The notes: a model not told the origin generated them from the letters alone. Positions 1 through 9,313 are shown, numbered from the stretch's first letter. The stretch is 63,504 nt of DNA from Prevotella sp. (GCA_022781445.1 JALETQ010000027.1:1-63504), one strand, 5' to 3'. Numbers and translations are program-made.

Positions 1-213
1 CGCTACCAGTACTTGGTACTGCCGACATCGGCAGAAGCCGTGTGTCCGGTGGAATGTGATTTACCGGACGGAAGTCGGCAAGCCAAGGCCATGAAGGGGG
101 AAGAGGGGCAGAACGGGCCGCCGGATGACAAGAACGGGCCGGGCGTCAGGGGCGGGGAAGGCCGGCGGAAGGCATCCGTGCGCGGCTTATTTTGCGGTTC
201 CTGCTTTTTTTCG

Positions 214-221
214 TACTTTTG
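214..221 (+). promoter_or_regulatory. Bacteroidota-type promoter for the PH-like/dacB/mscS operon
   Basis: The -7 box TACTTTTG matches TAnnTTTG. A TTTG -33 box at 191-194 lies exactly 19 nt upstream. The first start codon follows 17 nt after the -7 box. Confidence 0.6.
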
Positions 222-238
222 TCCTCAAATAAGTCAAG

Positions 239-634
239 ATGAACAGAGTATTTCACAAACGCATAACGCCCACCGCCGTTCTCTACGCCGTTCTGCTGGC
301 GGCCCTCTCCTTGTTTTTCTTCTGGCAGGCGACGGCCGTCAGTGCCCTCGTCGGACTGATTCCAACGGCTTTGACAGTTATTCAGGTAGAACAGTCGCTG
401 CACACCACCTACACGCTGACCGACGACGGCAGGCTGCAGGTGTATCGGGGCCGCTTCTTCCGCAATCTTTCTGTACATATTAATGAAATCATACGGCTAC
501 AGAAGCAGAAGGCTCTCTTCGGCATTTTCAGCTTCGTACTCGTCGAATACGGTGCGAGACATCTGCTGGTGGTGATACCCGACAACATACAGGGCTTCAT
601 CGACGAACTCCAAAAACGCCGGCTCCATGTGTAA
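239..634 (+). CDS. Small membrane protein with PH-like domain
   Basis: This is a 131-residue protein with a hydrophobic hairpin at about residues 13-45, followed by a soluble domain. That domain reads like a bacterial PH (bPH-type) fold: alternating beta strands containing LTDDGRLQVYRGRF and then VHINEIIRLQKQKALFG. Such proteins usually sit in the inner membrane and their roles are poorly known. The ATG at 239 follows a good promoter directly. Its 3' end overlaps the next gene by 8 nt, so the two are very likely co-transcribed and translationally coupled. The fold assignment is by pattern only and no ligand can be proposed. Confidence 0.7.
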   Translation: MNRVFHKRITPTAVLYAVLLAALSLFFFWQATAVSALVGLIPTALTVIQVEQSLHTTYTLTDDGRLQVYRGRFFRNLSVHINEIIRLQKQKALFGIFSFVLVEYGARHLLVVIPDNIQGFIDELQKRRLHV

Positions 635-1883
635 GAAGTTCCTTTCCCTATGCCTCCTGTGGCTGTGCCTCGTTCCGTTGTGGGCACAGGAAGACGTCAC
701 TTTCGACGAAACCGACGACAACGGCTCCGATACGCTGCTGGTCGAAACCTTTCCTGCCGACAGCGTTCTGCAAGCGTGGCCCCGCGGGTTGCAGGCACGT
801 CTGCAACAGATGGTCGACGACCCTCTTTTCGAACGTTCGCAGCTGTCGCTCATGGTCTTCGACCTCACCGACGATTCGCTGCTGTTTGCCCACCGACCCC
901 ATCAGCTCATGCGTCCCGCCTCAACCATGAAACTGCTCACGGCGGTGGCTGCCATCGACCGATTGGGCGGCTCGCATCGCTTTCGGACATCGCTGCGTTA
1001 CACCGGCACCATCGACTCGGGCGTTCTCGACGGAAGGCTTTATGTCGTGGGCGGCTTCGACCCGCGATTCAACACCGACGACATGAACGCCTTCGTGGAG
1101 AGCCTGCAGAAAATGGGCGTGGACACCATCCGCGGTGCCGTCCTCATGGACAAGACCATGAAGGACGGCAAGCAGTGGGGTGCCGGCTGGTGCTGGGACG
1201 ACAGGAACCCCGTTCTCTCGCCCTTGACCGTCAACGGCAAGGACCGCTTTGCCGAGGTCTTCATGCAGAAAGTCCGTCAGGCAGGCATCGTCGTCGAAGC
1301 CACTGTCAGTGAAGAACGCTGCCCCCCGGCCGCTTTTGAGATATGCTCGCGCTTTCATTCGCTCGACCAGGTGCTGCACCGCATGATGAAAGAGAGCGAC
1401 AACCTCTATGCCGAAGCCATGTTCTACCAGATGGGAACCAACGACGGCACACAAACGGCCACGGCAAAGGCCGCCGCCGCCGTCGTCAACGGCCTCGTCT
1501 CGAAAGTGGGACTCCCGGCTTCCGACTACCGCATCGCCGACGGCAGCGGCCTGTCCCTGTACAACTACGTCACCGCCGAGCTCGAACTGGCTTTCCTGCG
1601 TTATGCCTTTCAAAACGCCAACATCTTCCACCACCTCTATGCCTCGCTGCCCGTCGCCGGCCGCGACGGCACGCTGAAATCACGGATGCGCGGTTCGTTC
1701 GCCTCGGGCAACGTCCGTGCCAAGACAGGTTCGGTGGCCGGCGTAAGCTCGCTGGCAGGCTATTGCACGGCCTCCAACAGCCACACGCTGTGTTTCGTGT
1801 TCATTCATAACGGCCTGCGCACCGTCGCCCCTGCCCGAAGATTCCAGGACCGGGTGTGCCATTTGTTGTGCAGTCCGCAGTAA
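627..1883 (+). CDS. dacB: PBP4-type D-alanyl-D-alanine carboxypeptidase/endopeptidase (S13 family)
   Basis: This 418-residue periplasmic enzyme trims or cuts peptidoglycan peptide side chains. An N-terminal signal peptide ends near ALWAQ-type residues at about 20-22. The three penicillin-binding motifs are in order: STMK with Ser99 and Lys102, SDN at 257-259, and KTG at 366-368. The protein is somewhat shorter than E. coli PBP4 (about 477 residues), which fits the shorter insert domains seen in Bacteroidota members. It overlaps the upstream PH-like gene by 8 nt and is followed after 22 nt by an MscS channel gene, giving a three-gene envelope operon. The start at 627 is preferred because the signal peptide begins there. 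Family assignment is secure. The balance of carboxypeptidase and endopeptidase activity cannot be read from sequence. Confidence 0.92.
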   Translation: MCKKFLSLCLLWLCLVPLWAQEDVTFDETDDNGSDTLLVETFPADSVLQAWPRGLQARLQQMVDDPLFERSQLSLMVFDLTDDSLLFAHRPHQLMRPASTMKLLTAVAAIDRLGGSHRFRTSLRYTGTIDSGVLDGRLYVVGGFDPRFNTDDMNAFVESLQKMGVDTIRGAVLMDKTMKDGKQWGAGWCWDDRNPVLSPLTVNGKDRFAEVFMQKVRQAGIVVEATVSEERCPPAAFEICSRFHSLDQVLHRMMKESDNLYAEAMFYQMGTNDGTQTATAKAAAAVVNGLVSKVGLPASDYRIADGSGLSLYNYVTAELELAFLRYAFQNANIFHHLYASLPVAGRDGTLKSRMRGSFASGNVRAKTGSVAGVSSLAGYCTASNSHTLCFVFIHNGLRTVAPARRFQDRVCHLLCSPQ

Positions 1884-1905
1884 TCATCCTTCAATCCGTT
1901 CACAC

Positions 1906-3099
1906 ATGATACCCATCAATGATCATCAGGTAATGTACGCCATCAAAGATTTCGTCGAAGAACTCATCAGCCTCACCGGCATGACAGGCACCTCCGTGGC
2001 CGTGTCGCGCTATGTGTCGATGATTGCCGTGGTCATCTTTCTGGCATGGTTTGCCGACTTCTTCTTCCGCAGGGCCGTCGTGCCGCTCGCGTTGCGCATC
2101 CTCTCGAAGTCCGATGCGGAATGGGCACGGCTGCTCTTCAACCGCACGGTTCTCACGTCCGCATGCCACATCCTGCCTGCCGTCGTCGTGTGGAAGCTCA
2201 TGCCGCTCGTCTTCTTCGAGTCGGAGGTGACGGGCGAAGTCCTCACGCGGCTCACAGCCGTCTACATGACGGTCATGACCGTGCGCACTTCCATCGTCTT
2301 CATCAACTCGTTTGATCTGCTCAACACCGAACGGCGGTCGTCGACGCAGCAGTATTTCAAGACCTTCCGCGACGTGTTGAAAATATTGATGATATTCATT
2401 GCCGTCATCATTCTGGTGAGCATCGTCATCAACAAAAGTCCCATGACCCTCATTGCCGGCCTGGGAGCCACCTCTGCCGTGCTGATGCTGGTCTTCAAGG
2501 ACACCATCGAAGGACTCGTGGCGGGCATCAGGCTCACGAGCAACGAGATGGTCCACAAAGGCGACTGGATCACCGTTCCCAAGGCATCTGCCGACGGTAC
2601 GGTCGAAGAGATAACCCTCACGACCGTGAAGGTGCGCAACTTCGACAACACCATCGTCACCGTCTCGCCCAAGACTTTGGTCGACGACTCGTTCCAAAAC
2701 TGGATAGGCATGCAGGAGAGCGAGGGAAGAAGGGCGAAACGAAAGGTGTATTTCGACTTCAGAAGCATCCGCACCGTCACGGGCGACGACCGCAGACGAC
2801 TCGTCGAAAAAGGCTATTTCACGGAGAAAGAGTTGAAGGAGGGCGACATCAACATGGCATTGTTCCGGACATACGTGGAGAAATATCTTGCACAAAGGGC
2901 CGATGTCAACAGCGACATGAAGTCAATGGTACGACAACTCGAGGCCACCAATACGGGACTGCCCGTCGAGCTTTATTTCTTCATCCGCAACAAGGAATGG
3001 GTGGTCTACGAACACAGTCTGGCGGATATCATGGAACATGTGTACCTCATCAGTGCCGACTTCGGGCTGACCATCTACCAACAATATCCCGAACAATGA
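1906..3099 (+). CDS. MscS-family mechanosensitive ion channel
   Basis: This is a 397-residue integral membrane protein. Several hydrophobic segments lie in the first 200 residues, followed by the MscS pore and beta domain: a Gly/Ala-rich pore helix (LIAGLGATSAVLMLVFKDTI) and then WITVPKASADGTVEEI and VSPKTLVDDSFQNW. The C-terminal region is longer than in E. coli MscS and resembles the YbdG/MscM type. It would open on membrane tension to protect against osmotic downshock. It lies 22 nt after dacB in the same direction, so cell-wall remodelling and turgor relief may be co-expressed. The nearby ATG at residue 10 is an alternative start. Confidence 0.88.
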   Translation: MIPINDHQVMYAIKDFVEELISLTGMTGTSVAVSRYVSMIAVVIFLAWFADFFFRRAVVPLALRILSKSDAEWARLLFNRTVLTSACHILPAVVVWKLMPLVFFESEVTGEVLTRLTAVYMTVMTVRTSIVFINSFDLLNTERRSSTQQYFKTFRDVLKILMIFIAVIILVSIVINKSPMTLIAGLGATSAVLMLVFKDTIEGLVAGIRLTSNEMVHKGDWITVPKASADGTVEEITLTTVKVRNFDNTIVTVSPKTLVDDSFQNWIGMQESEGRRAKRKVYFDFRSIRTVTGDDRRRLVEKGYFTEKELKEGDINMALFRTYVEKYLAQRADVNSDMKSMVRQLEATNTGLPVELYFFIRNKEWVVYEHSLADIMEHVYLISADFGLTIYQQYPEQ

Positions 3100-3295
3100 A
3101 CGTCACACAGAGGGCTTTCCCGTCTTTCGGGGCGTGACAGCCCTCTTCTACGCTACACGGAAACAACCACACTCCTTTCTTCTCAAACAATCATCAGACC
3201 GGGATTCATAACCGAATCGGACAACAGGGGGCAATACAAATTCGGACAAAGGTATCTCTCACCCCATTTGGAATTGGATTTTGGCCGGGCATACA

Positions 3296-3388
3296 CAAAA
3301 AATCGAAAGCCGTTTCATCTTCTTGTCATCATCGGTGATTGCAAAAGGAACTGTCCTTTGCCTCCGATGGCAGATGAAACGGCTTTCG
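3296..3388 (-). terminator. Large nested stem-loop between convergent genes, terminator for the FKBP gene
   Basis: The arms 3304-3320 (CGAAAGCCGTTTCATCT) and 3372-3388 form a perfect 17-bp inverted repeat. The 51-nt loop itself contains a GCAAAAGGA/TCCTTTGC hairpin. On the minus strand the outer stem is followed by a run of six T (A-run at 3297-3302 on the plus strand). The surrounding 3100-3414 gap holds no gene; it also has one degenerate copy of the dispersed CGGTCAT-type element near 3197-3230. Confidence 0.65.
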
Positions 3389-3414
3389 GTGTGATGGCAG
3401 GCTGTGCCCGCCGG

Positions 3415-4080
3415 TTATCTTTTACCGATCTTCCAGGCCGGCACGACGACACCGCGGGAATAGCAGGCCCGCAGCGTCAGATCGAACACCAGCGTCGAGT
3501 AGGCGGGGATACCGGTCTTCTTCATGCTGCCGTAAGCCAGATTCTGCGGAATGTAGATTTCCCACCGGTCGCCCTCCTTCATCTTCATCAACGCCGTACT
3601 GAAGCCGTTGACGAGCGCGTCGACAGCCAGTTTGGAAGGCAACACGCTCTCCACCCGGTAATCGCCGATCCATGTCTGGTCGAAGACAAGGCCGTCGGGA
3701 TGGGTTGTCGAGGGTAACAGCCGGCCGCGGTAATCCACCCTCACCGTGTCGGTAAACAAGGGCGAACGCTCTCCGGTGCCCTCGCTGATGACACGTGCAA
3801 TGACATAATCGGTCGGCGTTCCCTCGGTCTGCTGGTCTTTGGTGAAACTCTTGATGAGCTTCCATTGGGTGTCGCCGGCAGCGATCTTCTGTCGGACTTG
3901 GTTGTAAAGGGTCTCAAAGCGTGTCGCGTTGGAGTTCTTCCAGTCGGGATATTCCTCGATGTCGTTGTTGGTTTCTTTGCACGAAGCCATCAATGCGAGG
4001 ACGGCCACGACGAACACGGACAACGTTTTGCCGGTCAGGCGACGCTTGGATGAGGGTTGTTGGAATGCTTGCTTGCTCAT
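3415..4080 (-). CDS. FKBP-type peptidyl-prolyl isomerase lipoprotein
   Basis: This 221-residue protein has a basic N-terminus, a hydrophobic segment and a lipobox LMASC with Cys34, so it should be lipid-anchored in the envelope. The C-terminal half is an FKBP domain: VRVDYRGRLLPS, then VFDQTWIG, then MKEGDRWEIYIPQNLAYG and STLVFDLTL. It would speed proline isomerisation during folding of exported proteins. It lies 117 nt downstream of glyS on the same strand and is probably read from that promoter. One oddity is that the usual final active-site region is altered (RACYSRG), so catalytic rate may differ from classical FKBPs. Confidence 0.88.
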   Translation of the reverse strand: MSKQAFQQPSSKRRLTGKTLSVFVVAVLALMASCKETNNDIEEYPDWKNSNATRFETLYNQVRQKIAAGDTQWKLIKSFTKDQQTEGTPTDYVIARVISEGTGERSPLFTDTVRVDYRGRLLPSTTHPDGLVFDQTWIGDYRVESVLPSKLAVDALVNGFSTALMKMKEGDRWEIYIPQNLAYGSMKKTGIPAYSTLVFDLTLRACYSRGVVVPAWKIGKR

Positions 4081-4197
4081 TTTCTTATTAGGTTTGGGGC
4101 TGCTTTCCGATGCCGGTGGCGGACCGGGAGGGCAGCCGGAGGATGTCGGCTGATGGGAATGATTTCCCTTGGAGACGATCTTTCCTGATGGATAATG

Positions 4198-5739
4198 CTA
4201 CAATAGTTTCTTGAGAAGACCGGTGATGCTCACTTTCTCTTCGATGATTTCGTTGAGACGACCGATGGGTACGCGCTCCTGCTCCATCGTATCTCTGAAG
4301 CGGAGGGTCACCATGTTGTCGTTGAGCGTGTCGTGATCGACGGTCACGCAGTAGGGCGTACCCACGGCATCCTGCCGGCGGTAACGCTTGCCGATGGAGT
4401 CTTTCTCGTCATAGCTGCAGTTGAAGTGGAAGCGCAGTTGGCCGATGATCTCGCGGGCCTTCTCGGGAAGTCCGTCTTTCTTGACCAGAGGCATCACCGC
4501 CAGCTTGGTCGGTGCGAGAGCTGCCGGCAGCTTCAGTACGACACGCGTTTCACCGTTCTCGAGTTTTTCCTCACAATAGGCGCGACTGATGACCGACAGG
4601 AACATACGGTCCACACCGATGGAAGTTTCAATTACATACGGAGTGTAGCTTTCGTTGGTTTGTGGGTCGAAGTATTTGATTTGCTTTCCACTATATTGTT
4701 CGTGCTGTCGCAGGTCGAAGTCGGTACGGCTGTGGATGCCTTCCACCTCCTTGAAGCCGAAAGGCATGAGGAACTCGATGTCGGTAGCCGCATTGGCATA
4801 GTGTGCGAGTTTCTCATGGTCGTGGAAACGGTAGTTGTCGGCCCCGAAGCCGAGAGCCTGATGCCATTTCATCCTGAACTCTTTCCAGCGGTTGAACCAG
4901 TCCATCTCCGTGCCCGGAGTGACAAAGAACTGCATTTCCATCTGCTCGAACTCGCGCATCCTGAAGATGAACTGACGGGCAACGATTTCGTTTCGGAAGG
5001 CCTTGCCTATCTGTGCGATACCGAAAGGCACCTTCATGCGTCCCGTTTTCTGCACGTTGAGGTAGTTCACGAAGATGCCTTGGGCTGTTTCGGGACGCAG
5101 ATATACTTTACCTGCCGTGTCCGATACCGATCCCATTTCGGTAGAGAACATGAGATTGAACTGACGCACATCGGTCCAATTCTTCGTTCCCGAGATGGGA
5201 TCAACAATCTCTTCGTCGATGATAATCTGCTTGAGGGCAACCAAATCAGATGCCTGCATGGCATCGGCATAGCGTTGGTGGAGGGCATCGCGCTTCTGTT
5301 TGTATTCTGCCACGCGCGGACTTGTTTCGAGGTATTGCTTTTCATCGAAGCTGTCTCCGAAGCGTTTGCGTGCCTTGTCGACCTCCTTGCGTATTTTCTC
5401 TTCGTACTTCTCGATCTGGTCTTCAATCAAGACATCGGCACGATAGCGTTTTTTCGAATCGCGGTTGTCGATGAGCGGGTCGTTGAATGCGTCGACATGA
5501 CCGCTGGCTTTCCATACGGTGGGGTGCATGAAGATGGCCGAGTCGATGCCCACGATGTTCTCATGGAGCAGCACCATGCTCTTCCACCAATACTCTTTGA
5601 TGTTGTTTTTGAGTTCTACACCGTTTTGTCCGTAATCGTAAACGGCACCCAACCCGTCGTATATGTCACTGCCCGGGAACACGAATCCGTATTCCTTGCA
5701 ATGCGAAACTATCTTTTTGAAAACATCTTCTTGTGCCAT
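4198..5739 (-). CDS. glyS: Glycyl-tRNA synthetase, dimeric class II type
   Basis: This 513-residue enzyme charges tRNA-Gly with glycine in the cytoplasm. The N-terminus (VSHCKEYGFVFPGSDIYDGL) and the motif-2 region (PFGIAQIGKAFRNEI) are typical of the single-chain alpha2 enzyme rather than the two-subunit bacterial form. Motif 3 is seen as the ETSIGVDRMFLSVI region, followed by an anticodon-binding domain (LAPTKLAVMPLVKKDGL). Length matches the family. The start is set by the conserved N-terminus and by the promoter just upstream. An FKBP lipoprotein gene follows on the same strand. Confidence 0.97.
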   Translation of the reverse strand: MAQEDVFKKIVSHCKEYGFVFPGSDIYDGLGAVYDYGQNGVELKNNIKEYWWKSMVLLHENIVGIDSAIFMHPTVWKASGHVDAFNDPLIDNRDSKKRYRADVLIEDQIEKYEEKIRKEVDKARKRFGDSFDEKQYLETSPRVAEYKQKRDALHQRYADAMQASDLVALKQIIIDEEIVDPISGTKNWTDVRQFNLMFSTEMGSVSDTAGKVYLRPETAQGIFVNYLNVQKTGRMKVPFGIAQIGKAFRNEIVARQFIFRMREFEQMEMQFFVTPGTEMDWFNRWKEFRMKWHQALGFGADNYRFHDHEKLAHYANAATDIEFLMPFGFKEVEGIHSRTDFDLRQHEQYSGKQIKYFDPQTNESYTPYVIETSIGVDRMFLSVISRAYCEEKLENGETRVVLKLPAALAPTKLAVMPLVKKDGLPEKAREIIGQLRFHFNCSYDEKDSIGKRYRRQDAVGTPYCVTVDHDTLNDNMVTLRFRDTMEQERVPIGRLNEIIEEKVSITGLLKKLL

Positions 5740-5770
5740 AATGCTTGTTTTATTGTTCTGATGATGTGTG

Positions 5771-5778
5771 CAAAGGTA
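5771..5778 (-). promoter_or_regulatory. Promoter -7 box for glyS
   Basis: CAAAGGTA on the plus strand reads TACCTTTG on the minus strand, matching TAnnTTTG, 31 nt upstream of the glyS start. No clear -33 box is seen. Confidence 0.5.
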
Positions 5779-5909
5779 GTGCTTTTTCGCGAAATGTGAC
5801 AGACAGAATAACGATTTTGTGTGCCGTCAGCGTACAAATCGGACAAAACAACATCGTTATCCGGAAAGAATATTCACGGAAGTTCTTCATCCTTTAAACA
5901 GGATGTAAT

Positions 5910-6257
5910 TCAGCGTGCATTCTTCTTTGGAGGTCTCCTATGTCCGAGATAAGTCATCCATGCGTAATGCGGTCGATGGTTGAGATAGTCGGGGTCGTCA
6001 TCATGTGCGTAGGCTTCGCGTTCGAAGGCAATCCGTCGATAAGCATTTCCTTTTCGACACAAGCGTATCAGCCACTCAACGAGATACCATACATAAAAGA
6101 ACACAAAGGCTGTTTCTCTCATTTGAGCCGTGTGGATACGCTCATGACGCACAATGCGTGCAGTGATCCGTGCGTGGCGACGACACACCAGCACACCAAA
6201 AAGATTGATGGCAGTGAAGCCTTTGAAGGGAATCAGGTTATTGCGAAGGATGAACAT
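5910..6257 (-). CDS. Small HExxH-containing membrane-associated protein, unknown function
   Basis: This 115-residue protein begins FILRNNLIPFKGFTAINLFG. It carries an HERIH motif (His38, Glu39, His42), followed by a hydrophobic stretch at about 50-69 (FVFFYVWYLVEWLIRL) and a second basic region with EREAYAHDDD. HExxH followed by a more distal Glu is the layout of minimal zinc metallopeptidases, but the protein is far smaller than any catalytically proven one. The start at 6257 is chosen over 6329 because the conserved-looking body begins there. It stands alone between glyS and the Omp28 operon. Function is not assigned. Confidence 0.6.
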   Translation of the reverse strand: MFILRNNLIPFKGFTAINLFGVLVCRRHARITARIVRHERIHTAQMRETAFVFFYVWYLVEWLIRLCRKGNAYRRIAFEREAYAHDDDPDYLNHRPHYAWMTYLGHRRPPKKNAR

Positions 6258-6315
6258 ATATTTTACGGTATCACGATTTCGTATGAAGTGAAGACGGATG
6301 CTGTGAGGAAGTAAA

Positions 6316-6351
6316 TCAAACGGCGGCAAGACAAACCTTACCGCCGTTTGA
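6316..6351 (-). terminator. Hairpin terminator at the end of the Omp28 operon
   Basis: TCAAACGGCGG (6316-6326) pairs with CCGCCGTTTGA (6341-6351): an 11-bp perfect stem in the short gap after the Omp28 gene on the minus strand. The following sequence is T-containing but lacks a long T run. Confidence 0.55.
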
Positions 6352-6455
6352 ACATAGGCAGGTTTTTATGAATTCCTACCTTTCATGATTTATTGATATG
6401 TTACAAATTCCACCTGTTATTTTTATCGAACCTACACAGATGGCGTAACGTCCGA

Positions 6456-8339
6456 TTATTTCACCAACACCTTACGGGTAGAACCGTCAGCCATCTTCAC
6501 GATGTTGATGCCGTGTTGGGGAGCGTTGATGCGCTGTCCGTCGATGGTATAGCGGGCCACTTCGGTGTTGTCGGTGGTCTTTCCGGCCATATCAGTCACG
6601 CCGCTGGGGTCGGTGAGAGATACGACGTTGCAGTTGTAAACCAAGTTGTTCACAGGGGTCGTGTTGTCATAATCCGACATGAAGGCAACGACTTTGAGGT
6701 TCTCGGTCTTCCATCCTGCCTGAACGTCGAAGGTATAGCTGTACGAATAGTAGTTGCCATCCCATTCAACGATGTCACCCCAGATGGCATTCACTGCACG
6801 GTTGACGTGCTGTTGCACATAGTTGTCGCCGGCACTGGCCTGTGTGGAGGTCGGAATGTTGTCTTCGGTCAGACTGAGTGTGAGTCTCGGGAAAGTCTTT
6901 CCGAAGCGCGAAGAAGCCACACCTTTTACTTGCACTTCTATCTTGTTGCCGCCTTTGGGCATTGTTGCTGTCAGTTCAATCGACACGGGAGCCTTTTCTT
7001 TCAGACGGGTATTGATGTATCCGAGGTAGTTGCCGGCAGGTCCGACAGGTGTGGAACCAATGCCCCAACGGTCGTACATGAACGCCGGAGCGTAAATTTT
7101 CTCGCCATAGAACCATTCGTATGCGATATCGGCTTTGGTGGTAAACTGGTCGGTATAGTAACCGGAGTGGTGACAGATGACGGCCACTTGTGAGGCAATA
7201 TCGGGATTATCGTGCAAGGCTTTTGCCAATCCATACGCGGCAGAAGGACAGTTTCCGCAGTTCTCGGTGGTGAATTCTTCCACCAGAACCTTCTTCTTGA
7301 TGTCCACATTCAGATTGCCCAGCACCGTGATAAATGCCTTTGACTTGTTTTCGGTGGCTTCATTGTCTTTGCCGTTTACCTTGGTGATGACAAAATAGTT
7401 CTTGTCTGTACCCGGTTCGGCGGGTGCGTTGATGGTCAGTGGCACACTCTGGCTGTTGCCCGGAGAGAGCGGAGAGATGAGCTTGTACTCTTGTTCGGCA
7501 CCTGCCACGCCATCTTTCTCGATATGATAGGTGATGGTCGAAATGTATTCCTTGCCTGCATTGGTCACGAGTGCAGAAGTCTTGACGGGTTGTCCGGGGT
7601 CACCGAATGGGAACACGATGTTGGAAGGAACCGCAGCGTTGGTGGCAAATTTCTTTTCGATCAACACCCGGGTAGCTATCGGTCCGAATCCGGCATTCGA
7701 TTGGTCGATCCATGATCTCAAGGTAATGGCGGTACGGAGGAAGAGCGATCCGGGAACATTCTTGAGTTCTGTTCCCATGGCGATTGGGTGATCTGTCACA
7801 TTGTTGCGACCGGTGACCTTAAAGGTGAGACCGACATACACGCCTTCGGCAGTGAGTTCGTAGGGAGTGTCGAGCATGACGTCGTTTGCCATGCCGAGTT
7901 TCTTTTCTCCTTCGTCACCTGCCACCAGGCTGTTTTGGTCAACCAACTTGTGCCACACGTCAGCTTTCTCGGCTGTTGAGGGGAGTTTTTTCGAAATCCA
8001 GACTTTCACGTCTTGGATATTCTCTTTGTCACGAAGATAGAAACGAACGGCTTTGATGATGCCGTTTGCTGCGAAAGGATTATCGCCGGGAATGAACATG
8101 GCTGCATGATAAATCTCGGCTTTGGAGATTCCCACAGCACCGCGTTCGCCTTGTCCGTCATAATATCCCCACCACATTTCACCCTCTTTGGGGTCTATGC
8201 GTTGCACGGATGCTGCCTTTGCAGCGTCATTGTTCACTTGCGCCGAGTTTGCCGGTGCCTTTTGTAAAACCTGCGCTTGGACTTGCCACATGAAAGTCAT
8301 AGCCAAGAGCATGGTCAATGAAAGTATTTTCTTTGCCAT
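6456..8339 (-). CDS. Secreted Omp28-family protein with thioredoxin-like CGNC motif and T9SS-type C-terminus
   Basis: This 627-residue protein has a clear signal peptide (MAKKILSLTMLLAMTFMW, cleaved near residue 22). The N-terminal half is a beta-rich region. The C-terminal half is an Omp28 domain with VLVEEFTTENCGNC, where Cys361 and Cys364 form a CxxC in a thioredoxin-like setting. The last residues, RYTIDGQR then HGINIVKMADGSTRKVLVK, match the short T9SS sorting tail of Prevotella-type proteins. The frame stays open for about 100 codons upstream, but the signal peptide fixes the start at 8339. It is the last gene of the TlpA/DUF6029/Omp28 operon. Its role is unknown; a surface-exposed thiol-active protein is a reasonable inference. 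Confidence 0.82.
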   Translation of the reverse strand: MAKKILSLTMLLAMTFMWQVQAQVLQKAPANSAQVNNDAAKAASVQRIDPKEGEMWWGYYDGQGERGAVGISKAEIYHAAMFIPGDNPFAANGIIKAVRFYLRDKENIQDVKVWISKKLPSTAEKADVWHKLVDQNSLVAGDEGEKKLGMANDVMLDTPYELTAEGVYVGLTFKVTGRNNVTDHPIAMGTELKNVPGSLFLRTAITLRSWIDQSNAGFGPIATRVLIEKKFATNAAVPSNIVFPFGDPGQPVKTSALVTNAGKEYISTITYHIEKDGVAGAEQEYKLISPLSPGNSQSVPLTINAPAEPGTDKNYFVITKVNGKDNEATENKSKAFITVLGNLNVDIKKKVLVEEFTTENCGNCPSAAYGLAKALHDNPDIASQVAVICHHSGYYTDQFTTKADIAYEWFYGEKIYAPAFMYDRWGIGSTPVGPAGNYLGYINTRLKEKAPVSIELTATMPKGGNKIEVQVKGVASSRFGKTFPRLTLSLTEDNIPTSTQASAGDNYVQQHVNRAVNAIWGDIVEWDGNYYSYSYTFDVQAGWKTENLKVVAFMSDYDNTTPVNNLVYNCNVVSLTDPSGVTDMAGKTTDNTEVARYTIDGQRINAPQHGINIVKMADGSTRKVLVK

Positions 8340-8659
8340 AGTATGAATTAGTGAATTAAAAAAAATGCTTTTGAAAACGGTAGTCTGTAAAGGTTGGAAA
8401 GTATTGCCCGTCGTTATCTGCCTGTCCGTGCATGGAACCATCGGTGTCAGAAACTCAACGACGAAACCGAGGTTGTGACATCTCGTGAAATTCAATGCAG
8501 AAAATACGACGCATGATGGGATGTCGGAGAAGCTGAAATGTACTCCCCAAAGGGATAACGCCACATCCGAAGAGGTCAGAAAGGGGTGTCGTGGAGTTGC
8601 AGGGTCTGTAAAAGGAGAATGTATGCCCCCTTTACCGGAGGCATACATCCCTTGGTTTA
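8340..8659. other. Gap between two secreted-protein genes
   Basis: About 320 bases with no supported gene. The minus-strand reading frame of the downstream Omp28 gene runs open through it without any secretion signal or recognisable domain. No promoter box or repeat was identified with confidence. Confidence 0.4.
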
Positions 8660-9313
8660 TTATCGAACCAGTTGTTTTACAGATTTTCCATCGCTCATCT
8701 TCACGATGTTCACACCCTTTGCGGGGGTTGAAAGCAAACGACCGTCGATGGTGTAACGAGCCACTTCCTTGGCATTGATCCCTTGTGTGGCATCGTTGAT
8801 GCCATTTTCGACATTCGACATCTTGATAACAATCGACTTGCTGACACCGCCCGAAGTAACGGTCATCTTCGTTGTCATGGCACCATGCCTGCCATCGGGA
8901 ACGATGACATGATATTGTCCGGACGCTTTGGCTCCGGCTTTGATGGTTACACCGTTCAATTCATGCGTTATGTCCTTTACCATTTCACATTTTTCTCCCA
9001 TACACCATGAAACGTCGCCTATGGGATATTGACCAAACTCTACCAACGTATTGTCGGAGATTTCAATCTTGGCATCAACCTTGATATCGGACGATGAAGT
9101 GTTGTAAACAAACAGTCCTTCGAAATCTGCTCCGGAGGGATTGGTGTCGAACGACCAGATAGGCTCGTCACCCCAGTCGGGATCGAGATGTCCCTCGATA
9201 TTGATTACCTCTCCGTCGGCGAGCGATGCTCCTTTGTAACGGATGTCAAACGACTGTGCGTGAGCTGCCATCATGGAGGCAAACACGCAAACTAAAGTCA
9301 AGATTTTCTTCAT
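8660..9313 (-). CDS. Small secreted protein with T9SS-type C-terminus
   Basis: This 217-residue protein starts with a signal peptide (MKKILTLVCVFASMMAAHAQ) and has one beta-sandwich-like domain. Its tail, RYTIDGRLLSTPAKGVNIVK and then MSDGKSVKQLVR, closely parallels the tail of the neighbouring Omp28 protein, so the two probably use the same export route. The middle domain resembles the immunoglobulin-like folds of Omp28-associated proteins, with SDNTLVEFGQYP followed by a Cys pair (CMGEKC). No enzymatic motif was seen. It sits between two Omp28 genes in the same operon, 42 nt after the upstream one. Confidence 0.72.
   Translation of the reverse strand: MKKILTLVCVFASMMAAHAQSFDIRYKGASLADGEVINIEGHLDPDWGDEPIWSFDTNPSGADFEGLFVYNTSSSDIKVDAKIEISDNTLVEFGQYPIGDVSWCMGEKCEMVKDITHELNGVTIKAGAKASGQYHVIVPDGRHGAMTTKMTVTSGGVSKSIVIKMSNVENGINDATQGINAKEVARYTIDGRLLSTPAKGVNIVKMSDGKSVKQLVR

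Noticed and set aside
8340..8648. N-terminal extension of the secreted Omp28 protein
   Set aside because: The frame is open but the signal peptide at 8339 would then be internal; no secretion signal lies upstream.
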